From Agromyces aurantiacus (GTDB lineage Bacteria > Actinomycetota > Actinomycetes > Actinomycetales > Microbacteriaceae), in NCBI RefSeq assembly GCF_016907355.1, contig NZ_JAFBBW010000001.1, positions 620,001 to 684,000 of the forward strand: a stretch of DNA of 64,000 nt. The letters are read 5' to 3'. The notes under the pieces are model-generated. The model worked only from the letters and a program-made list of their open reading frames with translations. It ran no database searches and was not told the origin of the DNA. Within the stretch, counting starts at the first letter, position 1; the number at the start of each line of letters is the position of its first letter. Made by a program: the position numbers and the translations under genes. Positions 40,875-52,097 of the stretch are shown here, piece after piece.

Positions 40875-42320
40875 GTGCCCAGACACCCCAAGAACTCCCT
40901 CCTGCCCTCCTTCCGCCGTTCGACCTTCCGCGCACCCGACCCCGACGCCGTGCGCGCCTTCGACCGCTCCCTGCCCGACGTGCCCGGCGAGTCCGTGGGC
41001 GTCCGCGACGGCCGATCGTCGGCGGTCGCCGCCGTCCTCGCGGACCTCGACCTGCCCGACGCGCCCGAGCGTCCCCTCCGGAGGCGGTCGACCGCGCTGC
41101 CCATCCCGCGCCACGAGGACCCGCTCGCGCCCGCAGCCGAGCCCGAGGGCGACCTCGCCGGGCCCGCGGACACCGCCCGACCTGCCGAGCTGCCCCCGGC
41201 GCCGGCTGTCGTGCGCGACGCCTCGTCGCCCACTCCGCACCCCCGCCACCGTGCCGACCGCATCGGCAACCGGCGCCCGTCGAGCGGCGTCCGCCGGGCC
41301 ATCCTCGTCGGCTGCGCCGCCGCAATGCTCGGCGGGACGCTCGTGACCGGCGTCACCGTCGCCGGCGCCGACCGCGACGCCGCGGCGGCCGCGTCCGGCG
41401 CGCGCGACGACGCGATCCGGGCTGCGGCCTCCGGCGACCCCGAGGGCGACGTGCTCGCCTCTGAGATCGACGCCGTGCGTCCCGTCGTCACCGGCGGCCC
41501 GTCCACCGGGGAGGCGCCGTTCACGGGCGGCACCGAGGTCACCGTCGAGGGCCGCAACCTCGACCAGGTCGCGGCCGTGACGGTCGCCGGCGAGCCCGCC
41601 CGGGTCGTCGAGGCGACCGCGGAGGCGATCACGTTCGCCGTCCCCGCGGTCGACGACGCGGTGCGCGGCGACGCCGAGGTCGAGCTCACCGACGAGGCGG
41701 GCAACCCCGTCGTCGTCGACGCCGCCTCGGTGCCGTCCGCACCGGCGACCGCCGCAGCCGAGCTCATGGGGCCCACGGCCGTGGCGCAGGCGGGCGTCGC
41801 CGATGCGATCGGGACGACGGGCGCGCCCCTGACCATCGCCTACACGAGCGACCCCGGCATCGACGCGCAGGTGGCGTACGTGCTCGCGCACTGGTCGTCG
41901 TACAACTCCGCGGCCTATCCGGTGCTCGGCGGCGTGGACTGCGCCAACTTCGCGAGCCAGTCGCTCGTCGCGCGCGGCTGGAGCATGGACGGCGCCTGGT
42001 ACTACGACGCCGGCACGGGGCGGATGTCGCCCGCGTGGTCCAGCTCGACCGCGCTGCGCGACTACCTGCGTACGCAGCCGGCGCGCGCTACCGAGCTGAC
42101 CGACGCCCACCGCGACCAGGTCAAGGTCGGCGACCTCGCCCAGTTCGACTGGGACGGCTCGGGCGACCGCGACCACACCGCGATCGTCACGCGCGTCGAG
42201 CACACCGACCAGGGCACGCGCGTCTGGGTCGGCGGGCACACCAAGGACATCGACTACTGGGACGTCGACGAGGCCCTCGCCTCGGGCGGCGGAACCGTCA
42301 CGCACTTCTCCCTGCGCTGA
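40875..42320 (+). CDS. Secreted or membrane-anchored TIG + amidase_6 domain protein
   Basis: 481 aa. A long charged N-terminal region (about 1-135) precedes a single hydrophobic anchor/signal (VRRAILVGCAAAMLGGTLVTG). Residues about 195-275 look like an IPT/TIG domain (VRPVVTGGPSTGEAPFTGG, TEVTVEGRNLDQVAAVTVAG). The C-terminal domain (about 325-481) is amidase_6, with DCANFASQSLVARGW and GDLAQFDWDGSGDRDHTAIV, clearly paralogous to the lipoprotein at 37925. The GTG start is the first plausible in-frame codon; no strong ribosome site. It probably acts on peptidoglycan peptides at the surface. Confidence 0.82.
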   Translation: MPRHPKNSLLPSFRRSTFRAPDPDAVRAFDRSLPDVPGESVGVRDGRSSAVAAVLADLDLPDAPERPLRRRSTALPIPRHEDPLAPAAEPEGDLAGPADTARPAELPPAPAVVRDASSPTPHPRHRADRIGNRRPSSGVRRAILVGCAAAMLGGTLVTGVTVAGADRDAAAAASGARDDAIRAAASGDPEGDVLASEIDAVRPVVTGGPSTGEAPFTGGTEVTVEGRNLDQVAAVTVAGEPARVVEATAEAITFAVPAVDDAVRGDAEVELTDEAGNPVVVDAASVPSAPATAAAELMGPTAVAQAGVADAIGTTGAPLTIAYTSDPGIDAQVAYVLAHWSSYNSAAYPVLGGVDCANFASQSLVARGWSMDGAWYYDAGTGRMSPAWSSSTALRDYLRTQPARATELTDAHRDQVKVGDLAQFDWDGSGDRDHTAIVTRVEHTDQGTRVWVGGHTKDIDYWDVDEALASGGGTVTHFSLR

Positions 42321-42384
42321 CCCGCACGCGGGCCGCTCCCAGCGAACTGCCACCGAGCCCGGAGGAACGCCCAACCTTTCCCAG

Positions 42385-42417
42385 TAGCATCCTGAGCGCA
42401 TGAGCCGCCGTCGGTGA
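42385..42417 (+). promoter_or_regulatory. Promoter -10 with possible five-codon leader ORF before the HEAT-GT gene
   Basis: TAGCAT (42385-42390) lies 9 nt before an ATG that opens the mini-ORF M-S-R-R-R-stop (42400-42417), ending 39 bp before the glycosyltransferase start. Three adjacent Arg codons of different type make it a possible leader peptide, but chance is not excluded. Confidence 0.4.
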
Positions 42418-42456
42418 CCCGTCCGGCGGCCCCACGCGACGACCGGGGGAGCCGAC

Positions 42457-44622
42457 ATGGGGGTTCAGACCACGCTCGACGCCGTACGGCAGGCACCGAC
42501 CGTCATCGATGCGATGCGGTTGGCCGACGACCTCGCGTTCGAGGCCGGACGCGACACCGGCGTGCGCACCATCCGGGTGCTCGCCGGCGCCGTGCACGGC
42601 GACGACCAGCTCACCGCGATCGCGGCCGTGCATGCGCTGAGCGGCCTGGTCGATCGCGAGGCCGGGCGCCTGCTCGCCGCGCTGCTCTCCGACGACCGCG
42701 CGTTCGTGCGCGAGCACGCCGCCTGGGCGCTGGGCGCCGGCCTGCCGAGGTTCGACGCGATGGGGCGGCTGCTCGGGATGGTCGCCGAGGGCGGCTTCTC
42801 GGGCATGCTCGCCCAGCGCACGCTCCAGCACTGGAGCGAGGCCGTGCCCGAGGCGCTGCTCGTGGGCGTCGAGGGCGCGCTGCTCGGCATCGTCGACCCG
42901 GAGGCCCGCGGCCGGCTCGCCGAGACGCTCGGGCTCATCCACGACCCGGTCGCCGACCGGGCGCTCGCGCGCCTCGCCGCCGACCGGGACGAACCCGACG
43001 CCGTGCGCCTCGCGGCCGTCGCCGCGCTCGGCGACCGCTCGCCCGACGACGGGTCGAGCGAGCTCCTGCACGCGCTCGCCTCGTCCGAGGGAGCGCTCGC
43101 GGACGCCGCGCGCCTCGCGCTCGTCGACCGCGCCTCGCCCCGTCGAGAGGTCGTCCTGGGCACCGGCGGATGCACGATCGCGCAGCTGTTCCTCCACGCC
43201 GACATCGATCCTGAGCTGAGCTCCGCGGGCGCGGGCGACAACGGGGGCATCGCGACCCTCCTCGTGCGCCTCGGCGACGCGCTCGCCGGCGACCGCGATG
43301 GCGGCGTCGGCCGCGTCGTCACGCTCTCACGCGGATCCGTGGCCGAGGCCACGGCCGACCTGCTCGCGCTCGAGGCCGAGGGCGGCGACGGCGGCCACGC
43401 GTATGCGCGCGTCCCGATGCCGGCCGAGCCGGTGCCGGCCGCCTCGGCGTGGCCGCTGCGCGTCTCGACGCGCCGCGGCATCCGTCGCGTGCTGCGCGCC
43501 GCGGGCGGGGTCGACCTCGTGCACCTCCGGATGGCCGACGTGGGCACCCTCGCCGCGTCGGAGGTCGCGCGCGAGCTCGGGATCCCGGTGGTGTTCACGG
43601 TCGCCCCGGACCCGCACGCGGTCATCGAGTCGATGGACCGCGCGGGCCGGCTCACGCGCGAGCGGTTCGGCGACGCCGACCACGCCGAGCACTACTGGTT
43701 CCGCACGCGCCTCGTGCAGCGGCTCGCGGCGGATGCCGCGCACACCGTGCTGTTCCCGCGTCCGCATCTCCGCGAGGACCTGCGTCGACTGGTCGGGATC
43801 GACCTCGACGCGCACGCCGAGCGGCACACCATCGTGCCCGAGGGCGTCGACCTCGTCACGGTCGATGCGGCGCTGGCCGAGGCGTCGGCGCACGCCGACG
43901 GCGGCGAGCCCGGGCCGGCGCTCGCCGAGCTTCGCCGGCTGCTCGAGGGCCTCGCGCCGGAGCGCCGCGGCCTGCCGCTCATCCTGACCGCTGGCCGGCT
44001 GCACCGCGTGAAGGGCATGGCGGCACTCGTCGAGGCGTGGGCGGGCGGCCCGCTCGCCGAGCGCGCGAACCTGCTCGTCATCGGCGGCGACCTCGCGCGG
44101 CCCACGGCCGACGAACGCGAGCAGCTCGACCGCATCGACACCGCGGTCCCACCCGGCGATCGCGCCGCGGCCGGGCTGCTGCTGCCCGGGCACCGCCCGA
44201 ACGACGTGACCGCGCGCTGGTTCGCGGCCGCGCGGCTGGGTGTGCCGGGGCTCGCCGCGCCCGGCGGCGTGTACGCCTGCGCCAGCCTCAAGGAGGAGTT
44301 CGGGCTCGCCCTCCTGGAGGCCATGGCGACCGGACTGTTCGTCGTCGCGCCCGACGGCGGCGGTCCGGCGACCTACGTCGAGCACGGCGTGACCGGCCTG
44401 CTCACGGCGACGTGGGAGCCCGACCGGCTCGCCGACGCGCTCGATGCCGCGCTCGCGACCGCGGGAGCCGAGCGCGATGACGCGAGGGCCGAGCGCTCGC
44501 GGGCGATGGTGCGCGAGAACTTCACGATCCAGCGGATGGCGCGCTCGCTCGCCGGGGTGTACCGCGGCGTCGCACGCGACGAGGCCGTCCTGTTCGGCCT
44601 CACCGCGGAGGCGACGCGATGA
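42457..44622 (+). CDS. HEAT-repeat / GT4 glycosyltransferase fusion
   Basis: 721 aa. Residues about 1-225 are helical HEAT-like repeats (DRAFVREHAAWALGAGLPRF, DPEARGRLAETLGLIHD, DAVRLAAVAALGDRSP). Residues about 230-710 are a GT-B glycosyltransferase of the GT4 type: DNGGIATLLVRLGDALA near its start, LTAGRLHRVKGMAALVEAW, and the donor-site SLKEEFGLALLEAMATG with its E-x7-E-like acids. The donor is probably a UDP- or GDP-sugar; the acceptor is unknown. The ATG has GGGGGAG 5 nt upstream. The stop overlaps a GT1 gene (ATGA), and the two would act in series. Confidence 0.87.
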   Translation: MGVQTTLDAVRQAPTVIDAMRLADDLAFEAGRDTGVRTIRVLAGAVHGDDQLTAIAAVHALSGLVDREAGRLLAALLSDDRAFVREHAAWALGAGLPRFDAMGRLLGMVAEGGFSGMLAQRTLQHWSEAVPEALLVGVEGALLGIVDPEARGRLAETLGLIHDPVADRALARLAADRDEPDAVRLAAVAALGDRSPDDGSSELLHALASSEGALADAARLALVDRASPRREVVLGTGGCTIAQLFLHADIDPELSSAGAGDNGGIATLLVRLGDALAGDRDGGVGRVVTLSRGSVAEATADLLALEAEGGDGGHAYARVPMPAEPVPAASAWPLRVSTRRGIRRVLRAAGGVDLVHLRMADVGTLAASEVARELGIPVVFTVAPDPHAVIESMDRAGRLTRERFGDADHAEHYWFRTRLVQRLAADAAHTVLFPRPHLREDLRRLVGIDLDAHAERHTIVPEGVDLVTVDAALAEASAHADGGEPGPALAELRRLLEGLAPERRGLPLILTAGRLHRVKGMAALVEAWAGGPLAERANLLVIGGDLARPTADEREQLDRIDTAVPPGDRAAAGLLLPGHRPNDVTARWFAAARLGVPGLAAPGGVYACASLKEEFGLALLEAMATGLFVVAPDGGGPATYVEHGVTGLLTATWEPDRLADALDAALATAGAERDDARAERSRAMVRENFTIQRMARSLAGVYRGVARDEAVLFGLTAEATR

Positions 44623-45941
44623 CGCTGCTCGTGATCAGCCCCGACTACGCGTCGCACCTGCTGCCGCTCGCGACGCTCGCGACCGCGTGGCGCGACCGCG
44701 GCGAGCGCGTCGTGGTGGCGTCCGGTCCGGCGACCGCGGGCATCGTCGACGCGTTCGGGCTCGAGCGGCGCGAGCTGCGGCTCGGGCGCGGGTCGAACCC
44801 GGGTGTGATCCGCGCCGAGGACCAGCCCGTCGACGAGGGCGCGTCGCTGCGCGGGTTCTTCGCGGCCACGCGCGAGGGCGCCGTGCCCACGCTGCGCTAC
44901 CAGGCCGCCGAGCGGCTGACCGACCTCATGTGGGAGCCCGTGCAGTCGGCGCGGGCGACCCAGCGGATCGTCGAGGAGGTGCGCCCCGACGAGGTGCTCG
45001 TCGACCACCTCGCGTTCAACGCGAGGCTCGGGCTCGCCACGGCGGGCGTGCCCTACGGCGACGTGGTGCTGGGCCATCCGAGCGCGCTGCCCGTCGGTGA
45101 CGAGGTGTACGGCCTGCCGCCCGAGTGGCCCAGCGCCGTCCGGCCCGACCCCGACGAACTCGCCGACCTGCGCGCCCTGTGCGAACGCGTCTCGAACCGG
45201 TTCGCGGACGAGTGGAACCGGGCCGCGCGCGAGCTCGACCCGGCGTTCCCGACGACCGCCGACGCGTTCGCCGAGCACGGGCCGCTCGTGCTGTACAACT
45301 CGCCGTCCGAGCTCGCCGACCCGGCGCGCGGCCCGCTCCTGCCGCCCCACCGGTTCCTCGGCTCGGCCCTCCGCGAGGAGCCCGAGGACCGGGAGATCGC
45401 GGACTGGAGCGAGACCGCCGGGCGGTTCGTCTACGTGAGCTTCGGCAGCTTCCTCTCGGTCCGCGCCGACGTGCTCCGCCGTGTCGCGGACGCGCTGCGC
45501 TCGCTCGGCCTGCGGGCCGCGATCGCGACCGGCTCCGCCGATCCGGGCGAGCTCGGCGAGCTGCCGGGGGACTGGCTCGTGCGCCCGTACCTGCCGCAGG
45601 TGCGGTTGTTGCGCGCAGCCTCGGCCGCCGTCACGCACGGCGGCAACAACTCGGTGACCGAAGCGCTCGGATGCGGCGTCCCGCTGGTCGTGCTCCCGTT
45701 CTCGACCGACCAGTTCGCGGGCGCCGCGGCCATCGAGCGCAGCGGCATGGGGGTCGCGCTCGACCCGAACGCCGCCGCGGCGGGCGACCTCGCCGACGCG
45801 CTCGCGCGCGTGCTCGACCTCGACCGCGAGGCGCGCGACCGGCTCGACGCGCTCGCGGCGCGCCAGGCGGCTCGTCCCGGTCCGGAGGTCGCGTTCGAGG
45901 CGCTCGCCGAGCAGCCCGAGGCGGCCGAGCGCGCGAGCTGA
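44619..45941 (+). CDS. GT1-family (MGT/UGT-like) glycosyltransferase
   Basis: 440 aa GT-B fold. The N-terminal domain is of the macrolide/flavonoid transferase type (LLVISPDYASHLLPLATLATAW). The C-terminal donor site reads FVYVSFGSFLSVRADVL, VRPYLPQVRLLRAASAAVTH, GGNNSVTEALGCGVPLVVLP, a PSPG-like box with the HGG and the trailing Asp-Gln (FSTDQF). It adds a sugar from a nucleotide donor to a small molecule or lipid acceptor. Coupled by ATGA to the HEAT-GT4 gene, so the products likely form one two-sugar pathway. It converges with phosphoglucomutase 45 bp away. Confidence 0.9.
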   Translation: MTLLVISPDYASHLLPLATLATAWRDRGERVVVASGPATAGIVDAFGLERRELRLGRGSNPGVIRAEDQPVDEGASLRGFFAATREGAVPTLRYQAAERLTDLMWEPVQSARATQRIVEEVRPDEVLVDHLAFNARLGLATAGVPYGDVVLGHPSALPVGDEVYGLPPEWPSAVRPDPDELADLRALCERVSNRFADEWNRAARELDPAFPTTADAFAEHGPLVLYNSPSELADPARGPLLPPHRFLGSALREEPEDREIADWSETAGRFVYVSFGSFLSVRADVLRRVADALRSLGLRAAIATGSADPGELGELPGDWLVRPYLPQVRLLRAASAAVTHGGNNSVTEALGCGVPLVVLPFSTDQFAGAAAIERSGMGVALDPNAAAAGDLADALARVLDLDREARDRLDALAARQAARPGPEVAFEALAEQPEAAERAS

Positions 45942-45986
45942 CGGCGCGGTCGCCCGTCGCCGCGCGCCGCCCGCGGGCCGCGAGCC

Positions 45987-47618
<1,632 letters not shown>

Positions 47619-47665
47619 CCCCCCAGTCTGCCCCTCCGCCGAGCCGGACGACACCCCCGTGACGA

Positions 47666-48955
47666 TCAGGCGAGCGACTGCACCGCGGTCGCGATCGCGT
47701 GGATCGCGAGGCCCGCGAGTGCGCCCACGACCGTGCCGTTGATGCGGATGTACTGGAGGTCGCGCCCGACCTGCAGCTCGATCTTCTCGGTGGTCTCGCT
47801 GGGGTCCCACCGCTCGACGGTCTCGGTGATCACGCCCGCGATCTCATGGCGGTACTTGCCGACGACGTAGGCCGCGGCATCCGTCACCCACAGGTCGACC
47901 TTGGCGGCGAGTTCGGGGTCGGTCGCGAGGCGCGCACCCACCTCGACGAGGCCCGACCGCAGGCCCGCGCGCAGCTCGCTGGCCGGATCCTCGAGCGACG
48001 CGGCGAGCGAGACCTTCACGGAGTCCCAGACCTCGCCCGCGAACTCGCGCAGCCGCGGGCTGTCGGCGAGGTCGGCCTTGAGCTTCTCGACCCGGGCGAT
48101 CATCCCGGGGTCGTGCTGCAGGTCGTCGGCGAGCTCGGCGAGCCACTGGTCGATGGCCTCGCGCAGCGGATGGTGCGGATCCTCGCGCACCGCGCGGGCG
48201 AACGCGAGCACCTCGCGGTACGCGCGGTCGTCGACGAGTCCGCCGACGAAGCCCGGCACCCACCTCGGCAGCCGGCTCGAGACCATGCTGCCGAACGACT
48301 CGGGGTGGTCGGCCAGCCACGACTCGGCGCGCTCGAGCACGGCGTCGACCGCGGCGCGCTGCTGGTCGGCCGCGACGAGGCGCGCACCGACGCGCCCGAT
48401 CGCGGGACCCCACTCGGGTTGGAGCAGGTGCCGCCGTGCGAGCTGTTCGATCACCGTCGCGACGTCCTCGTCGGCCAGCAGGGTGAGGATGCCGCGCCCC
48501 GCCACCGAGACCTCGTGCGTGACGCGCTCGGCGTTGGCGGGCTCGCGCAGCCACTCGCCGAGGCGCCGGGCGACGCCCATCGAGCGCAGCTTGTCGCCGA
48601 CCACCGCGTCGGAGAGGAACTCGTCCTCGACGAACGCGCCGAGCGCGGCGCCGATCTCGTCCTTCCGACGGGGGATGATCGCCGTGTGGGGGATCGGGAG
48701 CCCCATCGGATGGCGGAACAGCGCCGTCACCGCGAACCAGTCCGCGAGCGCGCCGACCATCGCGCCCTCGGCCGCGGCGCGCACGAAGCCCATCCACGCG
48801 ATCTCGTCCTGCAGCGGGAACGCGACCGCGAACACGGCGGCCGCCACGAGCAGCAGGCTCGTCGCGAGCCGCTTCATGCGGCGAAGGGCCACGCGGCGCT
48901 CCTCGTCGGTCGGCACCGTGCGGCGCCGGGTCGCGGCATCCGTCGTCTCGGTCAT
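47666..48955 (-). CDS. DUF445 family membrane protein
   Basis: 429 aa. Helix 1 ([17 protein letters not shown]) and a terminal helix ([21 protein letters not shown]) flank a large helical soluble part. The conserved block [20 protein letters not shown], then [21 protein letters not shown], is the signature of the family (YheB-like). Function is unknown; a link to the envelope or to membrane organisation has been proposed for relatives. ATG at 48955 has no strong ribosome site. It is divergent from pheA across 86 bp. Confidence 0.9.
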   Translation of the reverse strand: MTETTDAATRRRTVPTDEERRVALRRMKRLATSLLLVAAAVFAVAFPLQDEIAWMGFVRAAAEGAMVGALADWFAVTALFRHPMGLPIPHTAIIPRRKDEIGAALGAFVEDEFLSDAVVGDKLRSMGVARRLGEWLREPANAERVTHEVSVAGRGILTLLADEDVATVIEQLARRHLLQPEWGPAIGRVGARLVAADQQRAAVDAVLERAESWLADHPESFGSMVSSRLPRWVPGFVGGLVDDRAYREVLAFARAVREDPHHPLREAIDQWLAELADDLQHDPGMIARVEKLKADLADSPRLREFAGEVWDSVKVSLAASLEDPASELRAGLRSGLVEVGARLATDPELAAKVDLWVTDAAAYVVGKYRHEIAGVITETVERWDPSETTEKIELQVGRDLQYIRINGTVVGALAGLAIHAIATAVQSLA

Positions 48956-49041
48956 GCGGGCACCCCCTGCATGCGATTCTGCCTCGCCGGACCGTGCGCG
49001 CTTCCGGGAAACACGGTGAGCTCGCGCCGTAGGCTGGCGGC

Positions 49042-50001
49042 ATGACGGATGCCGCCGCGCCACGACCCGACGAGACCTACTCGTACCTCGGGCCCGCCGG
49101 CACGTTCACCGAGGCCGCGCTGAAGCAGGTGCCCGAGGCGGCCGGCAAGCACTGGCGCAGCGTGAACAACGTGGGGGAGGCGCTCGCCGACGTCGTCGAG
49201 GGCCGCTCGACCGCGGCGATGATCGCCATCGAGAACTCGGTCGACGGCGGCGTCTCGGCCACGCAGGACGCGCTCGCCACGGTGCCCGGGCTGCGGATCG
49301 TCGGCGAGTACCTCGTGCCCGTCAACTTCGTGCTCGTCGCGCGGCCGGGCACGCGTCTCGACGAGGTGCGCGTCGTGAACGCGCACCCGGTGGCCTACGC
49401 GCAATCGCGCGCGTGGCTCGAGCGCCAGCTGCCCGACCACGCGCACCTGCCCGCCACGAGCAACGTGCAGGCTGCGGCGTCGCTGTTCGAGAACGGCCTG
49501 GCCGATGCCGCGGTGGCCCCGCCCGGCATCGTCGACCACCTCGACGTCGACGTGCTCGCCGAGGGGATCGGCGACAACCCGAAGGCGATGACCCGCTTCG
49601 TGCTCGTCAGCCGGTCGCGGCGCATCCCCGGCCGCACCGGCGCCGACAAGACGAGCCTCATCGTCGAGCTGCCCGACGACGAGCCCGGGTCGCTGCTCGC
49701 GATGCTCGAGCAGTTCTCGACCCGCGGCGTGAACATGTCGCTGCTGCAGTCGCGCCCGATCGGCGACGAGATGGGCCGGTACCGGTTCGTGGTCGACCTC
49801 GAGGGGCACGTCGAGGACGAACGCGTCGCCGACGCCCTGCTCGGCCTGCGGCGGTTCAGCCCCAAGGTCATCTTCCTCGGCTCCTACCCGCGCGCCGATC
49901 GCCGCGAGGCCCAGTACCACTCGAAGTACGAGGACGACATCTTCATCGAGGCGCGCGACTGGCTGCGCGGCATCCTGAGCGGTGAGCCCGGGGAGGACTG
50001 A
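49042..50001 (+). CDS. pheA: Prephenate dehydratase
   Basis: 319 aa. The catalytic domain (about 10-195) contains YLGPAGTFTEAAL, AMIAIENSVDGGVSATQDAL and the C-terminal catalytic MTRFVLVSRS (Thr-Arg-Phe). An ACT regulatory domain (about 210-290, TSLIVELPDDEPGSLLAMLE, LLQSRPIGDEMGRYRFVVD) senses Phe for feedback inhibition. It makes phenylpyruvate from prephenate. The ATG lies 6 nt after TAGGCT, so probably a leaderless transcript. Two small membrane-protein genes follow closely and may share the transcript. Confidence 0.95.
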   Translation: MTDAAAPRPDETYSYLGPAGTFTEAALKQVPEAAGKHWRSVNNVGEALADVVEGRSTAAMIAIENSVDGGVSATQDALATVPGLRIVGEYLVPVNFVLVARPGTRLDEVRVVNAHPVAYAQSRAWLERQLPDHAHLPATSNVQAAASLFENGLADAAVAPPGIVDHLDVDVLAEGIGDNPKAMTRFVLVSRSRRIPGRTGADKTSLIVELPDDEPGSLLAMLEQFSTRGVNMSLLQSRPIGDEMGRYRFVVDLEGHVEDERVADALLGLRRFSPKVIFLGSYPRADRREAQYHSKYEDDIFIEARDWLRGILSGEPGED

Positions 50002-50003
50002 GC

Positions 50004-50636
50004 ATGGCGGGGACGGCGACGGGGCCGGAGTTCGATCCACGCTACGACGCGCGGTACCAGCGGGGCTGGACGGGGGAGCCGGCGGATGACGCGGGAGCGC
50101 CCGAGCGAGACCCGCTCCCGCCACACCGCGACCCCGATCGAAGCGGCCCGCGTGTCGCGCGGGACGATCCCGAGCACGCGCCGGCAGCCTCGCCGTCGCC
50201 GTCCGACCCCGTGGCGGTCGTGTCGCCGGCCCACGGTGTCGAACCGCCCGCGGCCGGCATGGCATCCGCACCCACGCGGGAGGCCGCTGGTGCGTCGGGA
50301 TCCGACCCCGCACCCGCCGCGGACGAGGGGGGCGATGCCGATCGCATCATGCGCGTGGCCTTCGGCATCGCGTGGGCCGCGGCCGGGCTCGCGCTCGCGG
50401 TGGGCGCCTGGTCGGTCTGGACGATCGTCTCCCAGGACCCGTTCGGGCCGCCCTCGGGCGTGCGCAGCGAGGAGGCCGCCCGCATGTTCGCCTATCTGGC
50501 GGGCCCGGCCGCGCTCATGGCGGGCGTCGCGGGCGCCGTGATCCTCCTCGTCGCCGACGGCCTGCGGCGGGCCCGGCTGCTGCGGCGTCGAGCGCCGTCC
50601 GGATCGGCGGACGGCCCGGTCGGAGGCGACGCATGA
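50004..50636 (+). CDS. Membrane protein with long disordered N-terminus
   Basis: 210 aa. Residues 1-110 are Pro/Asp/Ala-rich and disordered; two hydrophobic helices (about 116-138 and 158-182) follow, ending in a basic tail (RRARLLRRRAPSG). No domain recognised. ATG at 50004 has GGGGAGGA upstream, 2 nt after pheA ends, and the stop overlaps the next gene (ATGA). Co-transcription with pheA is likely, functional relation unclear. Confidence 0.75.
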   Translation: MAGTATGPEFDPRYDARYQRGWTGEPADDAGAPERDPLPPHRDPDRSGPRVARDDPEHAPAASPSPSDPVAVVSPAHGVEPPAAGMASAPTREAAGASGSDPAPAADEGGDADRIMRVAFGIAWAAAGLALAVGAWSVWTIVSQDPFGPPSGVRSEEAARMFAYLAGPAALMAGVAGAVILLVADGLRRARLLRRRAPSGSADGPVGGDA

Positions 50637-50917
50637 CTGCGGCGCGCGCCGTGCTCTCGCCGAGCGTGCTCGTCCTGGGGATCTTCCTGGTCGCGGGGGT
50701 CGTGACGCTGTCGATCATGGTGTCGTGGCAGGTCGACGCGCAGTTCGGGATGCAGGGGACCAGCCTCGACGACCAGCGCACGATGTACCTCATGGCCGTC
50801 GTGCCCAACCTGGTGTCGGGCGCCGCGACGCTCGGCATCGTCGGAGCCCTCATCGGGCTGCCGCTCGTGATCGGCGCCAGGCTCGCCGCGATGCGCGGAG
50901 GGGCCGGCGTCGACTAG
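50633..50917 (+). CDS. Small two-helix membrane protein
   Basis: 94 aa. Helices at about 8-30 (LSPSVLVLGIFLVAGVVTLSI) and 52-80 flank a short loop with MQGTSLDDQRTMYLMAVVPN. Unknown function. Coupled by ATGA to the gene upstream, so the two proteins may form a complex. Its stop shares the tetranucleotide CTAG with the convergent lipid-kinase gene. Confidence 0.75.
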   Translation: MTAARAVLSPSVLVLGIFLVAGVVTLSIMVSWQVDAQFGMQGTSLDDQRTMYLMAVVPNLVSGAATLGIVGALIGLPLVIGARLAAMRGGAGVD

Positions 50918-51996
50918 CCCTGCTCCTCGACGACCTCCTTCGGGTCGCCCGTGGCGGGCTCATCGGCGGGCTTGGGCTTCGGCGGCTTCGCCACTCGCAC
51001 GGTGAGCGCCTTCGGATCGATCACGAAGCGCGCCGCGGTGATCGTGCCGCGCTCCTCGCCGTCGATCTCGAACTCCTGCGGCTCGCCGCCGTCGATCACG
51101 ACGTCGATCGAGCGGCCGCTCGAGTAGACCACCTCGCGTCGCTTGTTGCCGCCGGTCAGGTCGATGAGCTGCCGGCCGAGCGCGCTCTTGCGCAGCACCC
51201 GGTTCTCCCACGCGACCTTGCGCCACACCATGAGCCAGCCCCAGAAGTTCCGCGGCTGCAACCGCACGACGTCGAGGCGCCCGTCGTCGATGGCCGCGTC
51301 GGGGATGAGCTCGATGTTGCCCGGCAGGTAGCCGAGGTTCGCCACGAGCACGCTCGCGACGCGCGAGCGGTGCGTGCGGCCGTCGTCCATGCGATGCGCC
51401 ACGCGGAAGGGCGCCGAGTTCGGGATGGCGCGGATGCCCGCGTCGACGTAGGCGAGCCATCCGACCCGCTTCTTCAGGTCGGGGTCGGTGTTCGCAATCA
51501 TCGCCGCATCGAAGCCGATGCCGCTCATCACGAGCGACACCTCGGTCTCGGTCGTGCCGTCGGGGCGTCGGACGCGCGCGCGGAGCACGTCGACCTTGCG
51601 GTCGACGCCCGTGAAGGCGAGCGACACCGCCGCCGGGATGTCGCTCACGGGGATGTCGAGGTTCCGCGCGAACAGGTTGCCCGTGCCGAGTGGGACGAGC
51701 CCGACGGGGATCTCGGCATCCTCGAGGCCCTCGGCCACCGCGCGGACCGTGCCGTCGCCGCCCGCCGCGATGATGAGGTCGACCTTCGCCTGGACGGCCT
51801 CGCGTGCCTGCCCGGTGCCCGGGTCCTCCTCGGTCGTCTCGATCCACAGCGTAGGCCCGAAGCCGTGCGCCGACTCGAGCCGGCCGACGGCCGTGCGGAC
51901 CTCGTCGACGCCCTGCTTCACCGGATTGAAGATGACCGCTGCGCGCTTCTCGCCGCGCCCGGCATCCGTCCGCTCCTCGTTGCCCCCGTCGCTCAT
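50914..51996 (-). CDS. Diacylglycerol kinase-family lipid kinase
   Basis: 360 aa. The DAGK catalytic signature lies in [18 protein letters not shown] and [17 protein letters not shown]. Residues about 130-330 are the C-terminal beta domain with [18 protein letters not shown]. It would phosphorylate diacylglycerol or a related lipid (DgkB/YegS/BmrU group). The C-terminal Pro/Lys tail is variable. ATG is 6 nt after TAGATT, so leaderless. It is divergent from serS with 101 bp between starts. Confidence 0.92.
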   Translation of the reverse strand: MSDGGNEERTDAGRGEKRAAVIFNPVKQGVDEVRTAVGRLESAHGFGPTLWIETTEEDPGTGQAREAVQAKVDLIIAAGGDGTVRAVAEGLEDAEIPVGLVPLGTGNLFARNLDIPVSDIPAAVSLAFTGVDRKVDVLRARVRRPDGTTETEVSLVMSGIGFDAAMIANTDPDLKKRVGWLAYVDAGIRAIPNSAPFRVAHRMDDGRTHRSRVASVLVANLGYLPGNIELIPDAAIDDGRLDVVRLQPRNFWGWLMVWRKVAWENRVLRKSALGRQLIDLTGGNKRREVVYSSGRSIDVVIDGGEPQEFEIDGEERGTITAARFVIDPKALTVRVAKPPKPKPADEPATGDPKEVVEEQG

Positions 51997-52002
51997 GGGT
52001 CG

Positions 52003-52090
52003 AATCTAGGGCATCGGCCCTCCGAGGACGCCGGGTTGCGCACGGGCGCGGTTCCGTGCCGGGCCCGCCGCAGAGGACACGCCCTAGACT
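52003..52090. promoter_or_regulatory. Divergent leaderless promoters of the lipid kinase and serS
   Basis: On the minus strand TAGATT (52008-52003) ends 6 nt before the kinase ATG. On the plus strand TAGACT (52085-52090) ends 7 nt before the serS GTG. No ribosome site fits either, so both mRNAs probably begin at the start codon. Confidence 0.75.
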
Positions 52091-52097
52091 TGCTCGG

